Shown piece by piece: positions 16,001 to 26,800 of a stretch of DNA of 64,000 bases. Location: contig NC_092670.1 in the NCBI RefSeq assembly GCF_964355755.1, positions 335,001-399,000 on the forward strand, given 5' to 3'. Origin of the DNA: Antedon mediterranea (lineage: Eukaryota > Echinodermata > Crinoidea > Comatulida > Antedonidae). Position 1 is the first letter of the stretch. Each line of letters begins with the position of its first letter. The position numbers were made by a program, and so were the translations under genes. The notes beneath the pieces were generated by a model that ran no database searches, was not told the origin of the DNA, and saw only the letters and a list, made by a program, of their open reading frames with translations.

Positions 16001-19000
16001 GTAATATCGTACGTTGTAACGGCAAATTTGTTACATTACGAGAAACTATTTATCAGTCTTAACATTTAAATTCAGATAGGAAATTCTCGTAAAAACATCA
16101 CAATATTTATAAAACTTTTGAATTATATACTCTACATTTAAAACAAACATAATATTAATTTATAACATGAAAAAAATCAATAAAACCTACCTTTTTTTAT
16201 TTAATATTTATTCAGTTATTTTATGTCTAATTTCATTGAAATGTTGATAATGTAAATATTTTATATGTTTTCCCTTGAAACCATTTAATATTGTCTGTTT
16301 TGCTCTAATAAGTTTATCTAGTAGTGGTAAATCCCAGATTAGAGTGGTTGGATAAGCATCTTTTGCCGCGGTGTTCTTCACTAGATGAGTTTAGGCCTAG
16401 TGACTTTGTCCTGGTTTACACTTTGTCTTATGTTGGTTTTTTAGTTTATTCCAAGCTTACTTGTAAGTATTCTCTTAACTTGACCTAAGCTCACATGAAG
16501 TTTAATGCCATTTTGTGAAATGTTAGTCTATCTGCCTTTTAATTGACTTCTAAAATTTATCTTAAAATTAATGACATTTACATATAATTTCTTTTTGTTT
16601 CTATTTCATGTTTCAACTAAATTTTTAAAAAAATCATACAGAAAATCTTGTAAGTTGCCAGTCTAGTACAATTGCTAAGCTGTCCCTTTTTGTTACTTTT
16701 GGAAAATAAGTTAATTTTCAGCGGTACATGTAGCTTGGTTGTTTTTGGCAGGCTGTGTATGGGGAGTTTGTTAGCATCGTTTTCAACAAGATCAAAACCA
16801 CATTGTATCAGGATTTTTTAGTCTAAAAAACCTCGAGGGGGATATAACATTACAGCATATAACAAGTCTTTGCAAATTGAATTTTGCTCACATGATTACG
16901 TATCAAACTGAAGAGCCAAACATATGCAACTTTAATCACAATAATCATAATAATACACTACAACAAATTCTTATATAAAGATACTATTATATATAAATAT
17001 GTATGCAAAATTAAATTGAAACTACACATAATTTGCTATTTAGTAAGTGAAATATTTCCCAACAACAATACATAACATTTATATAATTAAAGTGCTTTGT
17101 TTTATATCATATCTAAACATTTATTTTAAAGGTCAATTATTTGATAAATGAAATTTACAAATTAAGTTAAAACAGTGTGTTTGAAAGCGGTTGAAGTTTA
17201 AGTTACTAGGGCACCAAGGGCTGCGGCCTCCTAGTGTGCTAGAGTATGGCACCAAAGGAGAGCCGGCTAGAGAATAAAGGATCATATGTTATTATTGTAA
17301 AACAGAGTCACTTTGTGAGCAACTCCTGGTGGTCCTCTCAACCAACTCCGTAAGACTGTAGCCAATATTTGCTAAATAATTTTTGTGTTCCTAATATCTG
17401 TTTTTAAGTAACAGTGTTAAAATGTAGTAATTTAAATTCTTGAGATTTTACAGATGTTACTTAAAAACAGATATTAGGAACACAAAAATTATTTAGCAAA
17501 TATTATAAGGAAAGCAATATTTATTTTTAAGTCAATCAATATGTAGTTTAAATACTTTTATAAGGTTTCATCATATAACATTTAGATTTCCCTTTTTTTT
17601 TTTGGTGTTTCAATGATTCAATTTAGATTCAGTCCTCGTTTGTAATGTGGTATTTATTAATACTGTTGTTTTATTAATAAGTTCTCTTATTAATAATCTA
17701 TTAGCCAGATGCAGATAATTTCCACCTTTCATTGCCAACTCGCTTTCCTACAGATGATCTCATTAAAAAAACATTTCTTGAAATTCATCTTGTAGAATAG
17801 ATAACCTTGACTGTACTACTAAAAGTGCCTATTTCTAGAAACGTTGAAAAGTATTTCATTAATTAATAACAGTCGCCTGCATAGTAATATTCCATCTTTC
17901 ACATGGTGTTAACAAAACCCCTTTTTCACATTTATAAACTAAAAATAATTGTTTAGAATCATTAAATGCTGGCTGCCACAGAGAAGAAAAATTGCTTCGT
18001 ATAAAACTTATAAAACACTATATTATTGAGAATTTATTATTTTGATTTATTTGATGATGATTTATTTTTTTCTGACTTTTATTATTCTCAATTACAATAA
18101 GATATTTTGAATTTAAAAAATCCACCCCACTTTTTAAAATCTAGTGTTTTGTGAGTCATGGTTTTTAACGACCTTGTAAAATATTGCGTTGTGATATTAT
18201 ATATATATTATATATTAGATGAATAATATTTGCAATTTATTTTTATTGCATATCCTAATTTGGAGGGATAATTTGATACAGAATGAATGACATTTTTTTT
18301 ATTATAATTTTCTCAGTTTTTTGTGATGGATTATATTAAAAAAATTACAGGGATAGTATGATGTTTTTCAATGATAGTAATATTATAGTACAGTGTGTTT
18401 AAAAGACTTAATCTAATTATAATGCAATATAAAATCTGATGAATTTCAAAATTTGCGTAATGTTCACAGTAGTAGTAGACAATGAAAGCTGATAATGCAG
18501 GTGTATGTATCATAGCTTGTGTAACATAGGTTCAGTTTCATCAGTTTGATGCGGGTCACCGAGTTTGATGTAGGTCAGCTTGTTCAGATATGGGTCAACG
18601 AGTTTGGATATGGGTCAGGGAATTTAGATATGGCACAATGCCAACTATTTCTTATTCCATGGTTTGAATTTGTAAATTACTACTGCTTTTTATTCCAAAT
18701 ATTTGTTACTAATAATATTATTTGTAAGGTAATATTTATCAACAGAATCAATTCATAGGTTTGATTATAATAAAAACCAAGAATGATGATGTCATATTTT
18801 AAGAATAAATAAGTACTAATTGAGTTAAAGTGAAGGATCAATTCAATCAAGTTCTTCACACAATGCTAATGACGAAGGACAAATGTACTAGTTCATTTTG
18901 TGTATTGCAAGAAAAAAAGGAAATTGTATGATTGAATTGTTCTAAATAAGGAAATTAACTGACAAGCATTATATTCAGCATTGCCCCAAAAGTAAGTGCT

Positions 19001-19286
19001 ATGCTCTGAGCATCATAATAAAAAGTACAAAAAACTAATTAAGTCAGCCTTTTTATCTGTCTTTTCAAATTTTTACAATATTTATGTTTATGATTATTAT
19101 TACAATTTGTTATAAAAAGTGTTTTTTATTATTTTTTAAAAATTTATATTTTACAGATACTCCTTTAAGACACACAGCGACGAATTTGATTCCGGTGTCG
19201 TCCATGAAATCATCTCTGATGACTTTGCCGTCCTTCCCCATTTCAAAGGCAAAATTATTGGGAAAGTGGAATCAGTAGATTCGTAG
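216..19286 (+). CDS. AXIN: Axin, Wnt pathway scaffold (10 coding exons, 826 aa)
   Basis: Axin is the cytoplasmic scaffold that brings APC, GSK3, CK1 and beta-catenin together so that beta-catenin is phosphorylated and destroyed; its DIX domain polymerises with Dishevelled. The coding exons are 216-1048, 3899-4057, 7756-7861, 10094-10231, 11486-12030, 12597-12719, 13983-14183, 14404-14475, 14634-14807 and 19157-19286. All introns are GT-AG, phases match at every junction, and the sum is 2481 nt (826 codons plus TAG), close to vertebrate Axin length. The protein order is RPPVPGEE (residues 17-24), [10 protein letters not shown] (58-67), RGS (about 75-195), GSK3-binding helix (about 377-397), beta-catenin-binding segment (about 434-450) and DIX (about 742-826). 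An in-frame TGA at 201-203, within the exon that starts at 192, supports ATG 216. No break or frameshift was found. The closest paralogue, Axin2/conductin, is vertebrate-specific, so plain Axin is the better name. Confidence 0.97.
1049..3898 (+). other. Axin intron (2.85 kb)
   Basis: AT-rich sequence with homopolymer runs and no ORF resembling a protein. I saw no recognisable transposon ends, although a GC-richer patch near 1380-1450 stands out from its surroundings. Confidence 0.75.
3899..4057 (+). CDS. AXIN: Axin exon: conserved Ser-rich SLSSDA / SLTDSSV region
   Basis: Acceptor TTTTCTAG, donor GTAAGT, phase 2 at both ends. It encodes [20 protein letters not shown], then RQSLSSDA and TMSLTDSSV, a near match to the signature NPY...ANDSEQQSLSSDADTLSL of Axins. 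This lies between the RGS domain and the GSK3-binding region. Confidence 0.95.
4058..7755 (+). other. Axin intron (3.7 kb)
   Basis: AT-rich, with no supported gene. A 35-bp tandem duplication is listed separately at 7511-7580. Nothing else recognisable was found. Confidence 0.75.
7511..7580. repeat. 35-bp tandem duplication in Axin intron
   Basis: Two head-to-tail copies of a 35-bp unit beginning AGTTGTATTGTCTAC are identical by eye. Each unit starts AGTTGT and ends ACAACTTA, so its ends are weakly inverted. Confidence 0.85.
7756..7861 (+). CDS. AXIN: Axin exon: linker with SVQVNG motif
   Basis: Acceptor TTTTCCAG, donor GTAAGT. It encodes [20 protein letters not shown] and [15 protein letters not shown]. 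This aligns with the human Axin stretch DGIPPYR...MQESVQVNGR directly upstream of the GSK3-binding region. It enters in phase 2 and leaves in phase 0. Confidence 0.94.
8839..9838 (+). mobile_element. Non-autonomous PIF/Harbinger element in Axin intron (1000 bp)
   Basis: The terminal inverted repeats start GGGCCTGTTCAGACCTACGG and GGGTATGTTCAGACCTACGG and extend into AGTTATGCTTTCGTA. The 3-bp target duplication is TTA (8836-8838 and 9839-9841), as PIF/Harbinger elements use. Inside is a broken copy of the Myb-like partner gene but no transposase. The element lies in the intron between the third and fourth Axin coding exons, in the gene's orientation by its ORF. Confidence 0.92.
9221..9596 (+). 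pseudogene. Harbinger Myb/SANT-like protein remnant (frameshifted)
   Basis: ATG at 9221 opens a 58-codon ORF (stop 9395-9397) with [20 protein letters not shown] and [14 protein letters not shown] second frame from about 9387 continues [20 protein letters not shown] and then [18 protein letters not shown]. Together these read as the trihelix/Myb-like DNA-binding protein that accompanies Harbinger transposases (family knowledge): W...EV..L..LW at the start and F...FD..LG.RP-like ending. The frame change near 9390 breaks the gene. An unrecognised intron is possible but I see no clear GT-AG pair there. Confidence 0.75.
10094..10231 (+). CDS. AXIN: Axin exon: GSK3-binding helix
   Basis: Acceptor TTTGTAG, donor GTGGGT, phase 0 at both ends (46 codons). 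[20 protein letters not shown] aligns with the amphipathic helix [20 protein letters not shown] of human Axin that sits in the GSK3 groove. A charged helical extension follows ([14 protein letters not shown]). Confidence 0.95.
10232..11485 (+). other. Axin intron (1.25 kb)
   Basis: AT-rich and without repeats or ORFs I can support. Confidence 0.7.
11486..12030 (+). CDS. AXIN: Axin exon: beta-catenin-binding segment
   Basis: Acceptor TTTTTAG, donor GTATGA. It encodes about 181 residues in phase 0, leaving in phase 2. [17 protein letters not shown] matches the beta-catenin-binding helix of Axin (ESILDEHVQRVLRTPGRQ in human). It is followed by Ser/Pro-rich [16 protein letters not shown], where GSK3/CK1 sites lie in relatives. 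The rest is low-conservation linker rich in S, K, Q and H, as in other Axins. Confidence 0.95.
12310..12400. repeat. 55-bp direct repeat in Axin intron
   Basis: ATTGTGACATGGAG(A/G)CTT and the following TGTCTTTACACAACAT occur at 12310 and again at 12365, giving a 55-bp period with two copies. Confidence 0.75.
12597..12719 (+). CDS. AXIN: Axin exon: [12 protein letters not shown] segment
   Basis: Acceptor TTTGCAG, donor GTTTGT, phase 2 at both ends. [18 protein letters not shown] aligns with KNQKIMQWIIEGEKEISRH of vertebrate Axin, downstream of the beta-catenin site and in or next to the PP2A/MEKK-interacting region. Confidence 0.92.
12955..13096. repeat. 71-bp tandem duplication in Axin intron
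   Basis: Two copies of a unit starting AAAGGAAAT and ending TTTACCGCCATT / TTCACCGCCATT lie at 12955-13025 and 13026-13096, about 90% alike by eye. The unit does not resemble the 71-bp array downstream of Axin despite the equal length. Confidence 0.8.
13983..14183 (+). CDS. AXIN: Axin exon: LEEARRR segment
   Basis: Acceptor TTTTCATAG, donor GTAAGA, phase 2. [20 protein letters not shown] followed by [16 protein letters not shown] matches [29 protein letters not shown] in human Axin. This conserved motif lies upstream of the DIX domain. Confidence 0.94.
14404..14475 (+). CDS. AXIN: Axin short linker exon (24 codons)
   Basis: Acceptor AATTTTAG, donor GTAAGT, phase 2 at both ends. It encodes [20 protein letters not shown]. 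This is poorly conserved linker; its support is splice sites and phase rather than strong similarity. Confidence 0.85.
14634..14807 (+). CDS. AXIN: Axin exon: first half of DIX domain
   Basis: Acceptor CCAAATAG, donor GTTGGT, phase 2. [20 protein letters not shown] then [19 protein letters not shown] is the DIX beta-grasp start (human: CDSIVVAYYFCGEPIPYRT...VTLGQFKELLTKKGSYR). The domain makes head-to-tail filaments with itself and Dishevelled. Confidence 0.96.
15381..15506. repeat. 42-bp tandem repeat, 3 copies
   Basis: The unit starts GATACATCGGCATTCATTCA and ends CTATATCTCTTT. Copies begin at 15381, 15423 and 15465 and are identical by eye, so the expansion is recent. A partial fourth copy trails into 15512. 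Confidence 0.9.
17364..17504. repeat. Perfect 49-bp inverted repeat with 43-bp spacer
   Basis: The arm at 17364-17412 (starts AATATTTGCTAAATAATTTT, ends TTTTTAAGTAAC) is the exact reverse complement of 17456-17504. The 141-bp unit could be a very short foldback element, a MITE, or a template for hairpin RNA in the Axin transcript. I found no convincing target duplication at its edges. Confidence 0.9.
19157..19286 (+). CDS. AXIN: Axin terminal coding exon: end of DIX domain
   Basis: Acceptor TTTTACAG, then [20 protein letters not shown] and [20 protein letters not shown] ending in TAG at 19284-19286. Human Axin1 ends [32 protein letters not shown], so the C-terminus is complete. Confidence 0.96.
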
Positions 19287-19385
19287 TAATTTCCCACTTT
19301 TTAATTTTATAATATAAAGATTTAGAGAATTTATATAGATTATTTTTTTAATGTCTGTATTAACTGACATTTTGAAGGAAAAGTG
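19287..19385 (+). other. Start of Axin 3' UTR
   Basis: Non-coding sequence directly after the stop codon. Several AATAAA-like hexamers occur further on (for example within the 71-bp repeats and near 22013). I cannot decide where the transcript is cleaved. Confidence 0.5.
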
Positions 19386-19815
19386 TGATTTGATCCAGTC
19401 TGGTCTTTCTTGTTTCATTTAAATAAACTGAAACAAACTGGTTTGATCCAGTCTGGTCATTCTGGTTTAGTGTATTTAACTGGTTTAATTTAAATGAACT
19501 GAAACAAACTGGTTTGATCCAGTCTGGTCACTCTTGTTTAGTGTATTTAACTGGTTTCATTTAAATAAACTGAAACAAACTGGTTTGATCCAGTCTGGTC
19601 ACTCTTGTTTAGTGTATTTAACTGGTTTCATTTAAATAAACTGAAACAAACTGGTTTGATCCAGTCTGGTCACTCTTGTTTAGTGTATTATAACTGGTTT
19701 CATTTAAATAAACTGAAACAAACTGGTTTGATCCAGCCTTGTTACTCTTTTTTAGAGTATTTAACTGGTTTAATTTAAATAGACTAACCTTGACTGGTTT
19801 AATCAAGATTTTGAA
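19386..19815. repeat. 71-bp tandem array just 3' of Axin stop
   Basis: GTTTGATCCAGTCTGGTCA recurs at 19441, 19512, 19583, 19654 and 19726 (spacing 71, 71, 71, 72), with a shortened copy before and a diverged one after. Each unit ends near TTTAAATAAACTGAAAC, so several copies carry an AATAAA hexamer. The array probably lies in the Axin 3' UTR or just beyond it. Confidence 0.92.
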
Positions 19816-20029
19816 AGGTCTAAAACAAACCATTGGTATATGCTTATCTGATTGTAACTACTTTGACCAGGTAAAGCGTGTGACAATAAGTTCACAGTTC
19901 AATTTACAATTCATTGTTGTGTATTAATTATTTTACAAATGATAAACAAAAAAAAATATTTATATATTTATTATTTTAAGATGTGTTTATTTTGTTAACA
20001 CTCCTTTATCTATGTTTAAATACTGTATT

Positions 20030-20690
20030 GATCATGGGTTTGGTATTATAGATTATTGATCAATGCTATATTGATTATATATTATAGATTTATAATCAAT
20101 ATTACATTGTTCATTGATTATATATTATAATTTGGTGATCAATACTATATTGAATGAACATAGATTATGTTATAGATTTATTATCAATATTATATTGTTT
20201 ATTGATTAAATATAATAGGTTGGTGATCAATACTATATTGTTCATTGATTATGTTATAGATTTATTATCAATATTATATTGTTTATTGATTACATATAAT
20301 AGGTTGGTGATCAATACTATATTGTTCATTGATTATGTTATAGATTTATTATCAATATCATATTGTTTATTGATTAAATATTATAGGTTGGTGATCAATA
20401 CTATATTGAATGAACACAGATTATGTTATAGATTTATTATCAATATTATATTGTTTATTGATTAAATATTATAGGTTGGTGATCAATAATTTATTGATCA
20501 TTGCTTATATATTATAAGATGGTGATCAGTACTATTATATTGATCATTGAATTTATATTATAGATTTATAATCAATTATACTATATTGATCATTAATTAT
20601 ATATTAAAGGTTGGTGATCAATAATATATTGACCAATGATTATATGTTATAGATTTATTATCAATACTGTTTTGATCATTTAAATTTGAA
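20030..20690. repeat. 84-bp AT-rich tandem array built of two ~42-bp halves
   Basis: Repeats alternate TATAGATTTATTATCAATAT with TATAGGTTGGTGATCAATAC, each followed by TATATTG(A/T)TCATTGATTA-like sequence. The pair makes an 84-bp unit. A 103-codon ORF here encodes a 28-residue repeat and is an artefact of the array. Confidence 0.88.
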
Positions 20691-23258
20691 AATATAAAAT
20701 CCGATTTAAATCTCTAAAAATGAGTGTTAATTTCAATCAAGCAAATCAAATTTTAGAGGGGAGTGCTGAAAAGAGATAATAAGTCAGTAACATATTAAGT
20801 ATGTATGTCAGTAACATAAGTCAGTAACATAAGTCAGTAACATATTCTCAAGGTTTTCTCTGATTAATTACTGTTTATACTAATTAGGTTGCAGATCTCA
20901 GAGGACTATCAATGCCCTGTAGTTCATTAAATCATTTAAAACAATAAGCTAAATGCAGAGCTCATGTTCACCGCATTCCCATTTACTTTTTAAATACTAG
21001 AAATTTCATTTGAAATAAGTTATATCTCTTAATTGCTTCAAAAAAACTAAAACATTTCTTTTCATCTGTTCATAATCAATGAAATATCTTTGTACTTATA
21101 ACCTAGAATTGCTTGGCATCAAAATTTACATTTTATGTACATTTTGCAATCAACCAGTTTAAGTGTTCAAAATTCCTTTTAAAATTAATTGTATCCCTAA
21201 ATTGCTTGGCATATTTTTTCTTTCTGGTGTATTGGAAAAAAAATTACTTTTAAGAGTTAGTGCCCTTGTAAAAATGTATTAACAAGGATTCTTTTGTTTA
21301 AAAGTAGGTCTCTCTTACTTAACAAAAAACATCATTGCAGAACCACTATTAAATTAATGCCATATGTGACTCAATTGAGATATATATCTACTGATTATAA
21401 CAGTCACATTATAGTCAAGAGTATCATACAAAATCATATTTAAAATTTGAATTATTTTGTTTTCTCAATTTAATATGAAATGGCTTAAGTTTGTATAATT
21501 TACAAACTTAAATATCTTGATAAATGTTCACATTTTGCAATTTCATTTATCAAACAATTTAGATGTTAGATAAATTAAAATAATTTTAATATAATAAATT
21601 AATACTGAATTGGTCAAAATTTAATATTAAAGAATTATTATCTCAAAAGTAAGGAAACTGCTTATGTTAAATAACAACAACAAAATCAAACGTAAATAAA
21701 TGAATACAAAATCTTAGAAACCCTCAATTGTCTAAACCCATTTTTTTACATTTTCAATACAGATAATATTTTCATTAAAAAAAAATTCACAAATTTTCAT
21801 TTGAAATTATCACAAATTTTCCTTCAAATATGTGTACAAAATTGATCAGAATGATATGATATTATTAGTACAAAAGCTGGGGAGAGGAAACTAGGTGGAT
21901 ATGTTGTGTACAAACACTGCAGGTATATAGTAGCTACAACTATTTGTACATTTAGCTATTAAAGTGTATATAAATGTATATATTGAGTTTGTTTTTAAAA
22001 TCATTATTATTGTAATAAATGTAAATATATAAAGATAGTAAATACAGTTTCAAGATTAAATTTGTTTATTATTTATTATTATTATTTTTATTATTTTATT
22101 ATTATTGTTATGACAAATAGAAAATATTTAATAAACAAGATACATTGCTGCAGTTGTTTGCTATCTTTGTCGTCATCACTATATTTTCTTGTATTATTGT
22201 TATGTGTATACAAAAACTTTATAATATATATTTTAACAGTCAAATATTACTGTGTTGTTTCTCTGTTTTATTTAGTCTTCTGTGATTACTGATTTTAAAA
22301 GAGACGCAAGATTAATTGTTTTGATTAAATAATTGGTGACTTAAAACATTGGTGTGCAAGGGTGCAAATATTAGTAAAAACAACTTCATCTTGGAAAAAT
22401 ATAATTTCAAAACATATCAAGCAATTACTGACAGACAGACAGACACAGAATAGACTAATGGATATCCAACAACATCACATGATACAATAATTATGGCAGA
22501 TAAAATTTACAAGAGATAAATTATAATAATTACACATTCAATTAGTTTGAATGTTTCAGATCATTAAAAGAAGTAAATTGATGAAGAAGATTTGATGGAT
22601 TCATACAGTTCAATATTCTGAAGGTTTTTGTTAAACTCTACTACTACTACGATAAAGTTGAATTTCAAACCTATGCATATGAAAGCATAAAGAAAGTACA
22701 AGAAACAAATATTCAACCCAGTCAACCTTGACATGAAAGGTCAGTTTCTATTCCAAATTATGTTATACAATATTAAATTATGAGTATAAAGATAATGCAG
22801 TTTACATTCTGTCTATTAACAAGTTAGTATGTACTTAAATTTTAGTTTCAACTACAGGACTACAGTCTGAATAGCATGATTGATTGATTAAAATATTAAA
22901 TTGAAGTTATTTTGAATTAAATATTAATTGTCATTTCACTTATGATAATATTAGGCCATGGTTTTTTTCTTATTTTGAATTTGAAGAGTTTAAAATGAAA
23001 AATTTACAAATAATTTTGTTGATAAATGTAATGCTTGAGGGCGCTATGTACAAATAACTGATGCTCACAGCTTTGATAAATCAAACGAAAAAAATGTATT
23101 GTAAGCAGTTTTCTTAGTATAAATAGATCTTGTACTATAAGTTTAAATAGAGAAGAGGACATATTTTGTAGTATATCAGATCATGGATTAAAGAATAGAA
23201 GGATATGCATCGACGTGAGATCAAGGGTTCCTTGACTCTCGCCGACAGACCGCGGACC
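20691..23258. other. Gene-poor AT-rich sequence
   Basis: No protein-like ORF or clear transposon end. A short run of GTCAGTAACATAA repeats lies at about 20785-20845, and TTATTA-type low complexity at 22070-22110. Confidence 0.65.
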
Positions 23259-23378
23259 GCCCACAATGTTACAGTTTAAAGGAGCTCCATTGGCTACCGG
23301 TGCAGGCACGCATAAAGTATAAGTTACTTGTACACACCTTCAAGGCATTGCATGATCAGGAGCCGACTTACATCAAAG
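23259..23378 (+). pseudogene. LINE reverse transcriptase C-terminal fragment (L2/CR1-like)
   Basis: One frame reads LKELHWLPVQARIKYKLLVH then TFKALHDQEPTYIK, the typical C-terminal part of CR1/L2-group ORF2 proteins. It stops abruptly at 23378, where a palindrome-rich element begins. The same LINE's end seems to resume at 29574. Confidence 0.75.
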
Positions 23379-23591
23379 GGCCTGTTTCTGCTGCAACTGC
23401 TCAAAATACGGTATAAAAATACGGTATAAAATACGGTATTTTTTATACCGTATTTTTTAGTACCCCGTTTCTGCTAATAATACTTCTTGGGTGGTCGTGT
23501 TAAATTTTACCCAAATTGCCATTCATTTATTTGATCGATAATTAAAAGTCGCAATAAAGGAAGTTTTACGTCTCACTTTCAACAGCCTAGC
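23379..23591. mobile_element. Truncated end of the GTTTCTGCTGC / palindrome element family
   Basis: It begins GGCCTGTTTCTGCTGC, followed by AATACGGTAT repeats in both orientations and an internal TACCCCGTTTCTGCT. The same layout marks the elements at 48983-51327 and 55798-56661. The other end is not seen, because a different element starts at 23592. Confidence 0.7.
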
Positions 23592-23830
23592 CAGGCCCGT
23601 AGCCAGGGTTTTTTTTGGGGTTCGGGCGAACCCCCCCTTCCCCCTTTTTGCGTGAACCCCCCCCCCCCCCCTTTTACCAGCGAACCCCCCCTTGAAAAAC
23701 AAAGGCCCCACTTCCAAAATCGTGCAATTAATTATCAATTATATCAGATTTTTTAGTCATTTTACTTCTATTGACGATGTTTAAATCGATCGAATATACA
23801 GATTGTCCGATGTCAAAGTCACTGCTGAGC

Positions 23831-26800
23831 TAGACTTGCCCCAAGTCTGTATTATCTTTTTTTTTTTATTTATTTGTTTTTATTTCGACCGCGATTTTTG
23901 TCTGAAAATACAGACTTGTGAAACACGTATAGAAATCGATTTGCCGACCGCAAACATACGATAAGAATGACGTAGGTTATCATACCGTATTTGGCTATAT
24001 GGGGCGGGCGGTATGTAAATATGGATTTCGAATCAACCAATGATCATTTTGTTTCAAAATGAAAGAGATCGAGTACGTAGGCCTACCAGTGCTTAATGTA
24101 CGATCGAGACTGTTGAAATATAAAGTAGTAATGCCAAGTTGTTTTGTTTATTAATTGTTTAGTCCTTGGCCTATGCCTCTTTCGTAGGTCCTACTAAACT
24201 CGCACGTATGACCTGCCAAATAAAACGCCAATGAAGTAGGCCTACATACCACCGGCACACAACAGGGCTACATCACCACCCAGAACAGGACAGGGTCTCG
24301 GTGGGAATTAAATCAAAATTATCTCCGCGTAATAAATGATCCATTCAACAGTGGGAAAGCCACTTCGCGTTTTGACCGTTAAATCGTGTAAAATCGACTT
24401 ACTTCCGCATTGACGATTTTGAAGCGCCACCTATCGTTGAAAACTGAAACCACGATTTTTCGTCGCCTAGCAAATAAGTGCTGTTTTATTTTAAGCTCTC
24501 ATGAATATTTAAGAACCGCCCAACATTACCTATTATGGTAAAATCATTTCCTAATAAGTATAATTGAATAACCAATCGGTTTCCTTCAAAGAAACCGAAG
24601 CTAATACAATACATTCGGCGACTGAAGTCGGGACTCGTGAAATTTATAAATGTGGTACGATTTGACTACTGTTTTGTTGTCCATTTTCTGAATAGTCGGA
24701 GGTGCATCCCAACAAATTAAAAAGATTATAATCAATTGTTTTATCAAGAATAATATTAGTTTAATCGAGTATGATATATGTCTATCCTGTTCAAAATTTG
24801 TTGGTGTATTCTCAGGCCTCGAAAGGTAGGTACATTTTCTAGCTGTGAGCGTGGTTTCGGCAACGCGAGACTAGACACGTGTGTCAGTATAGGCGATAGC
24901 GAGACGTGTGTTGTACACTGTGTTGATGCTGATCCGCGATAGTCGTTAATATAAGTTGTACTGATTACGAGTATCATTGGTCCTGGCCGGCCTAGCCTGG
25001 TGATCTGATCCCCCCAAAAAAATACTTTTTTTCAATCAGTATTAATATTATTATTTAATTTTTCATTTATTATTTGATTTATTAGGCTCAATAGATGCCT
25101 AGCTAGGTTACTAGTAGGCCTAGATTATATAAATAATAATAGCAAATACTGTAATAATTAATTAATAAAATACAGCTTCCATTTGACATTAACATTTTTT
25201 TTAAAATAATATTATTTTCAGGAATCGTTGATGATGCAGAGTTCTTTGTCTTTGTGACTTCAAACTGAGAGTGAAGTGGATAAAAAGATGACACCGGTAC
25301 CTACCGACATTGTCATACCCAAACTATAATTTAATTATTTAAAACAAAATGTTGAATTACAAATATATGTATGTTGCAGAGGATTTAGATGAATTACAAT
25401 ACAAATATTTATGTTGAATGCAAACCTACTACACTATACTCTGTAAATTATGTTATTGTCATGTGGTAGACCTTAAAAATTGAATATTTATTGTATGTTA
25501 GGCCTATTTTATATTTTATTAATACTGTATTTTAATATTACTATTAATTTATATTATACAGTACTAGTTTGTACATGTTTTTACCCAAAAAAAATGAATA
25601 AATAATTTGTTATTCAATCTAATTGCTTGTTTGTTCATCAATAACAAAACAATTGTAAGCAAGTATATAACAGTTCTTGTTAGCCGCTTATTTCAGGTCA
25701 TATTATTAATATTAGCTAGGCCCGACGCGCTCGATCACAACGTCACTAAGTGACTTTCCGCCCCTGGAACAATCGCTCGCTAATAATAGGGCTAGGCCTC
25801 GGACTCGTATAAAAGCTATTATAATAGTTATGATAAATATTCCTCAACTAAAATGTATACTGTGATAAATAAACAAGTAATAATATACGTTGTATTGGAA
25901 TGTATTTATTTATATGAATTCTTATACGCGGACAATTATAAACATCGCGTATATCGTTCGCTATAAATAAATTCATAAACACGATGACGATGTGTTTACA
26001 AAATGGCGGTTTCGCTAGTTTTCGATGGAACAAATAGTGGTACCTTTAGTTTGAATAGTCGGAGCTGCATCCCAACCACCGAATTTTGTATCTTAATATC
26101 GTATTCTGTAGATTATTAATTTTTCTAACAGGGATTTTAAATTCAGGACTGTTCAATTTTTTCTAAATATTTTATTTTAACGATTTTCTAGGGTACAATT
26201 TCGGAAAAAAGACATTGGTTGATTTTGCCGTTAAATTACAGATTATCGTTTTGTTCAAATACATTTAATTTTACATGACAATATATTAAAACCATTTATG
26301 AATTTATTTCACTAACAATATTTTTCCGATAATCAGCTAAATTTACAAATATTGTGTTTTTCCAACACCCTAAAATTTAGCAATTTTGAACTAAATTAGA
26401 AAAGTAGGGCGCCCTCTCCGAGTCGAAATTTGACACGATTTGTCGACTGGCTGTCCCACTGTCAATGTTTGATTTGCGGAGAATAGCCTATCATATATCA
26501 AGACGAGTTTTCATGTTTCAAAGATCCCATAAAATGTTTACCACAGACTAGAGGCATATAAAATAATTTCTAGCCTTCAGAACTTTCATAAATGTACCCA
26601 AGTACACATTGTCTAAACGTAACATAGCGCATGCGCATCATCTTAGTTGTTGAGTCTTTGAAATTCTGAAATATGAATATTTACACGGTGTACGAGTGAG
26701 TAGCCAATCGCATGCAGCTAAAACTAGTCAACCGGATAATCGTATGCACCAAGAATTCTTGGTGTCAAACCACGTGACTTGTGCGTGTTTCCCCAGACGG

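Larger units (their letters stand above)
14808..19156 (+). other. Last Axin intron (4.35 kb)
   Basis: AT-rich with no supported gene. It contains a 42-bp tandem array (15381-15506) and a perfect long inverted repeat (17364-17504), listed separately. A degenerate run of GGGTCA/GTTTG(G)AT motifs lies at about 18540-18640. Confidence 0.75.

Noticed and set aside
20154-20465. 103-codon ORF with 28-residue repeats
   Set aside because: It is a frame through the 84-bp AT-rich tandem array, not a gene.
23523-23738. Glycine-rich minus ORF
   Set aside because: Produced by the C-rich run at the transposon end near 23625-23690.
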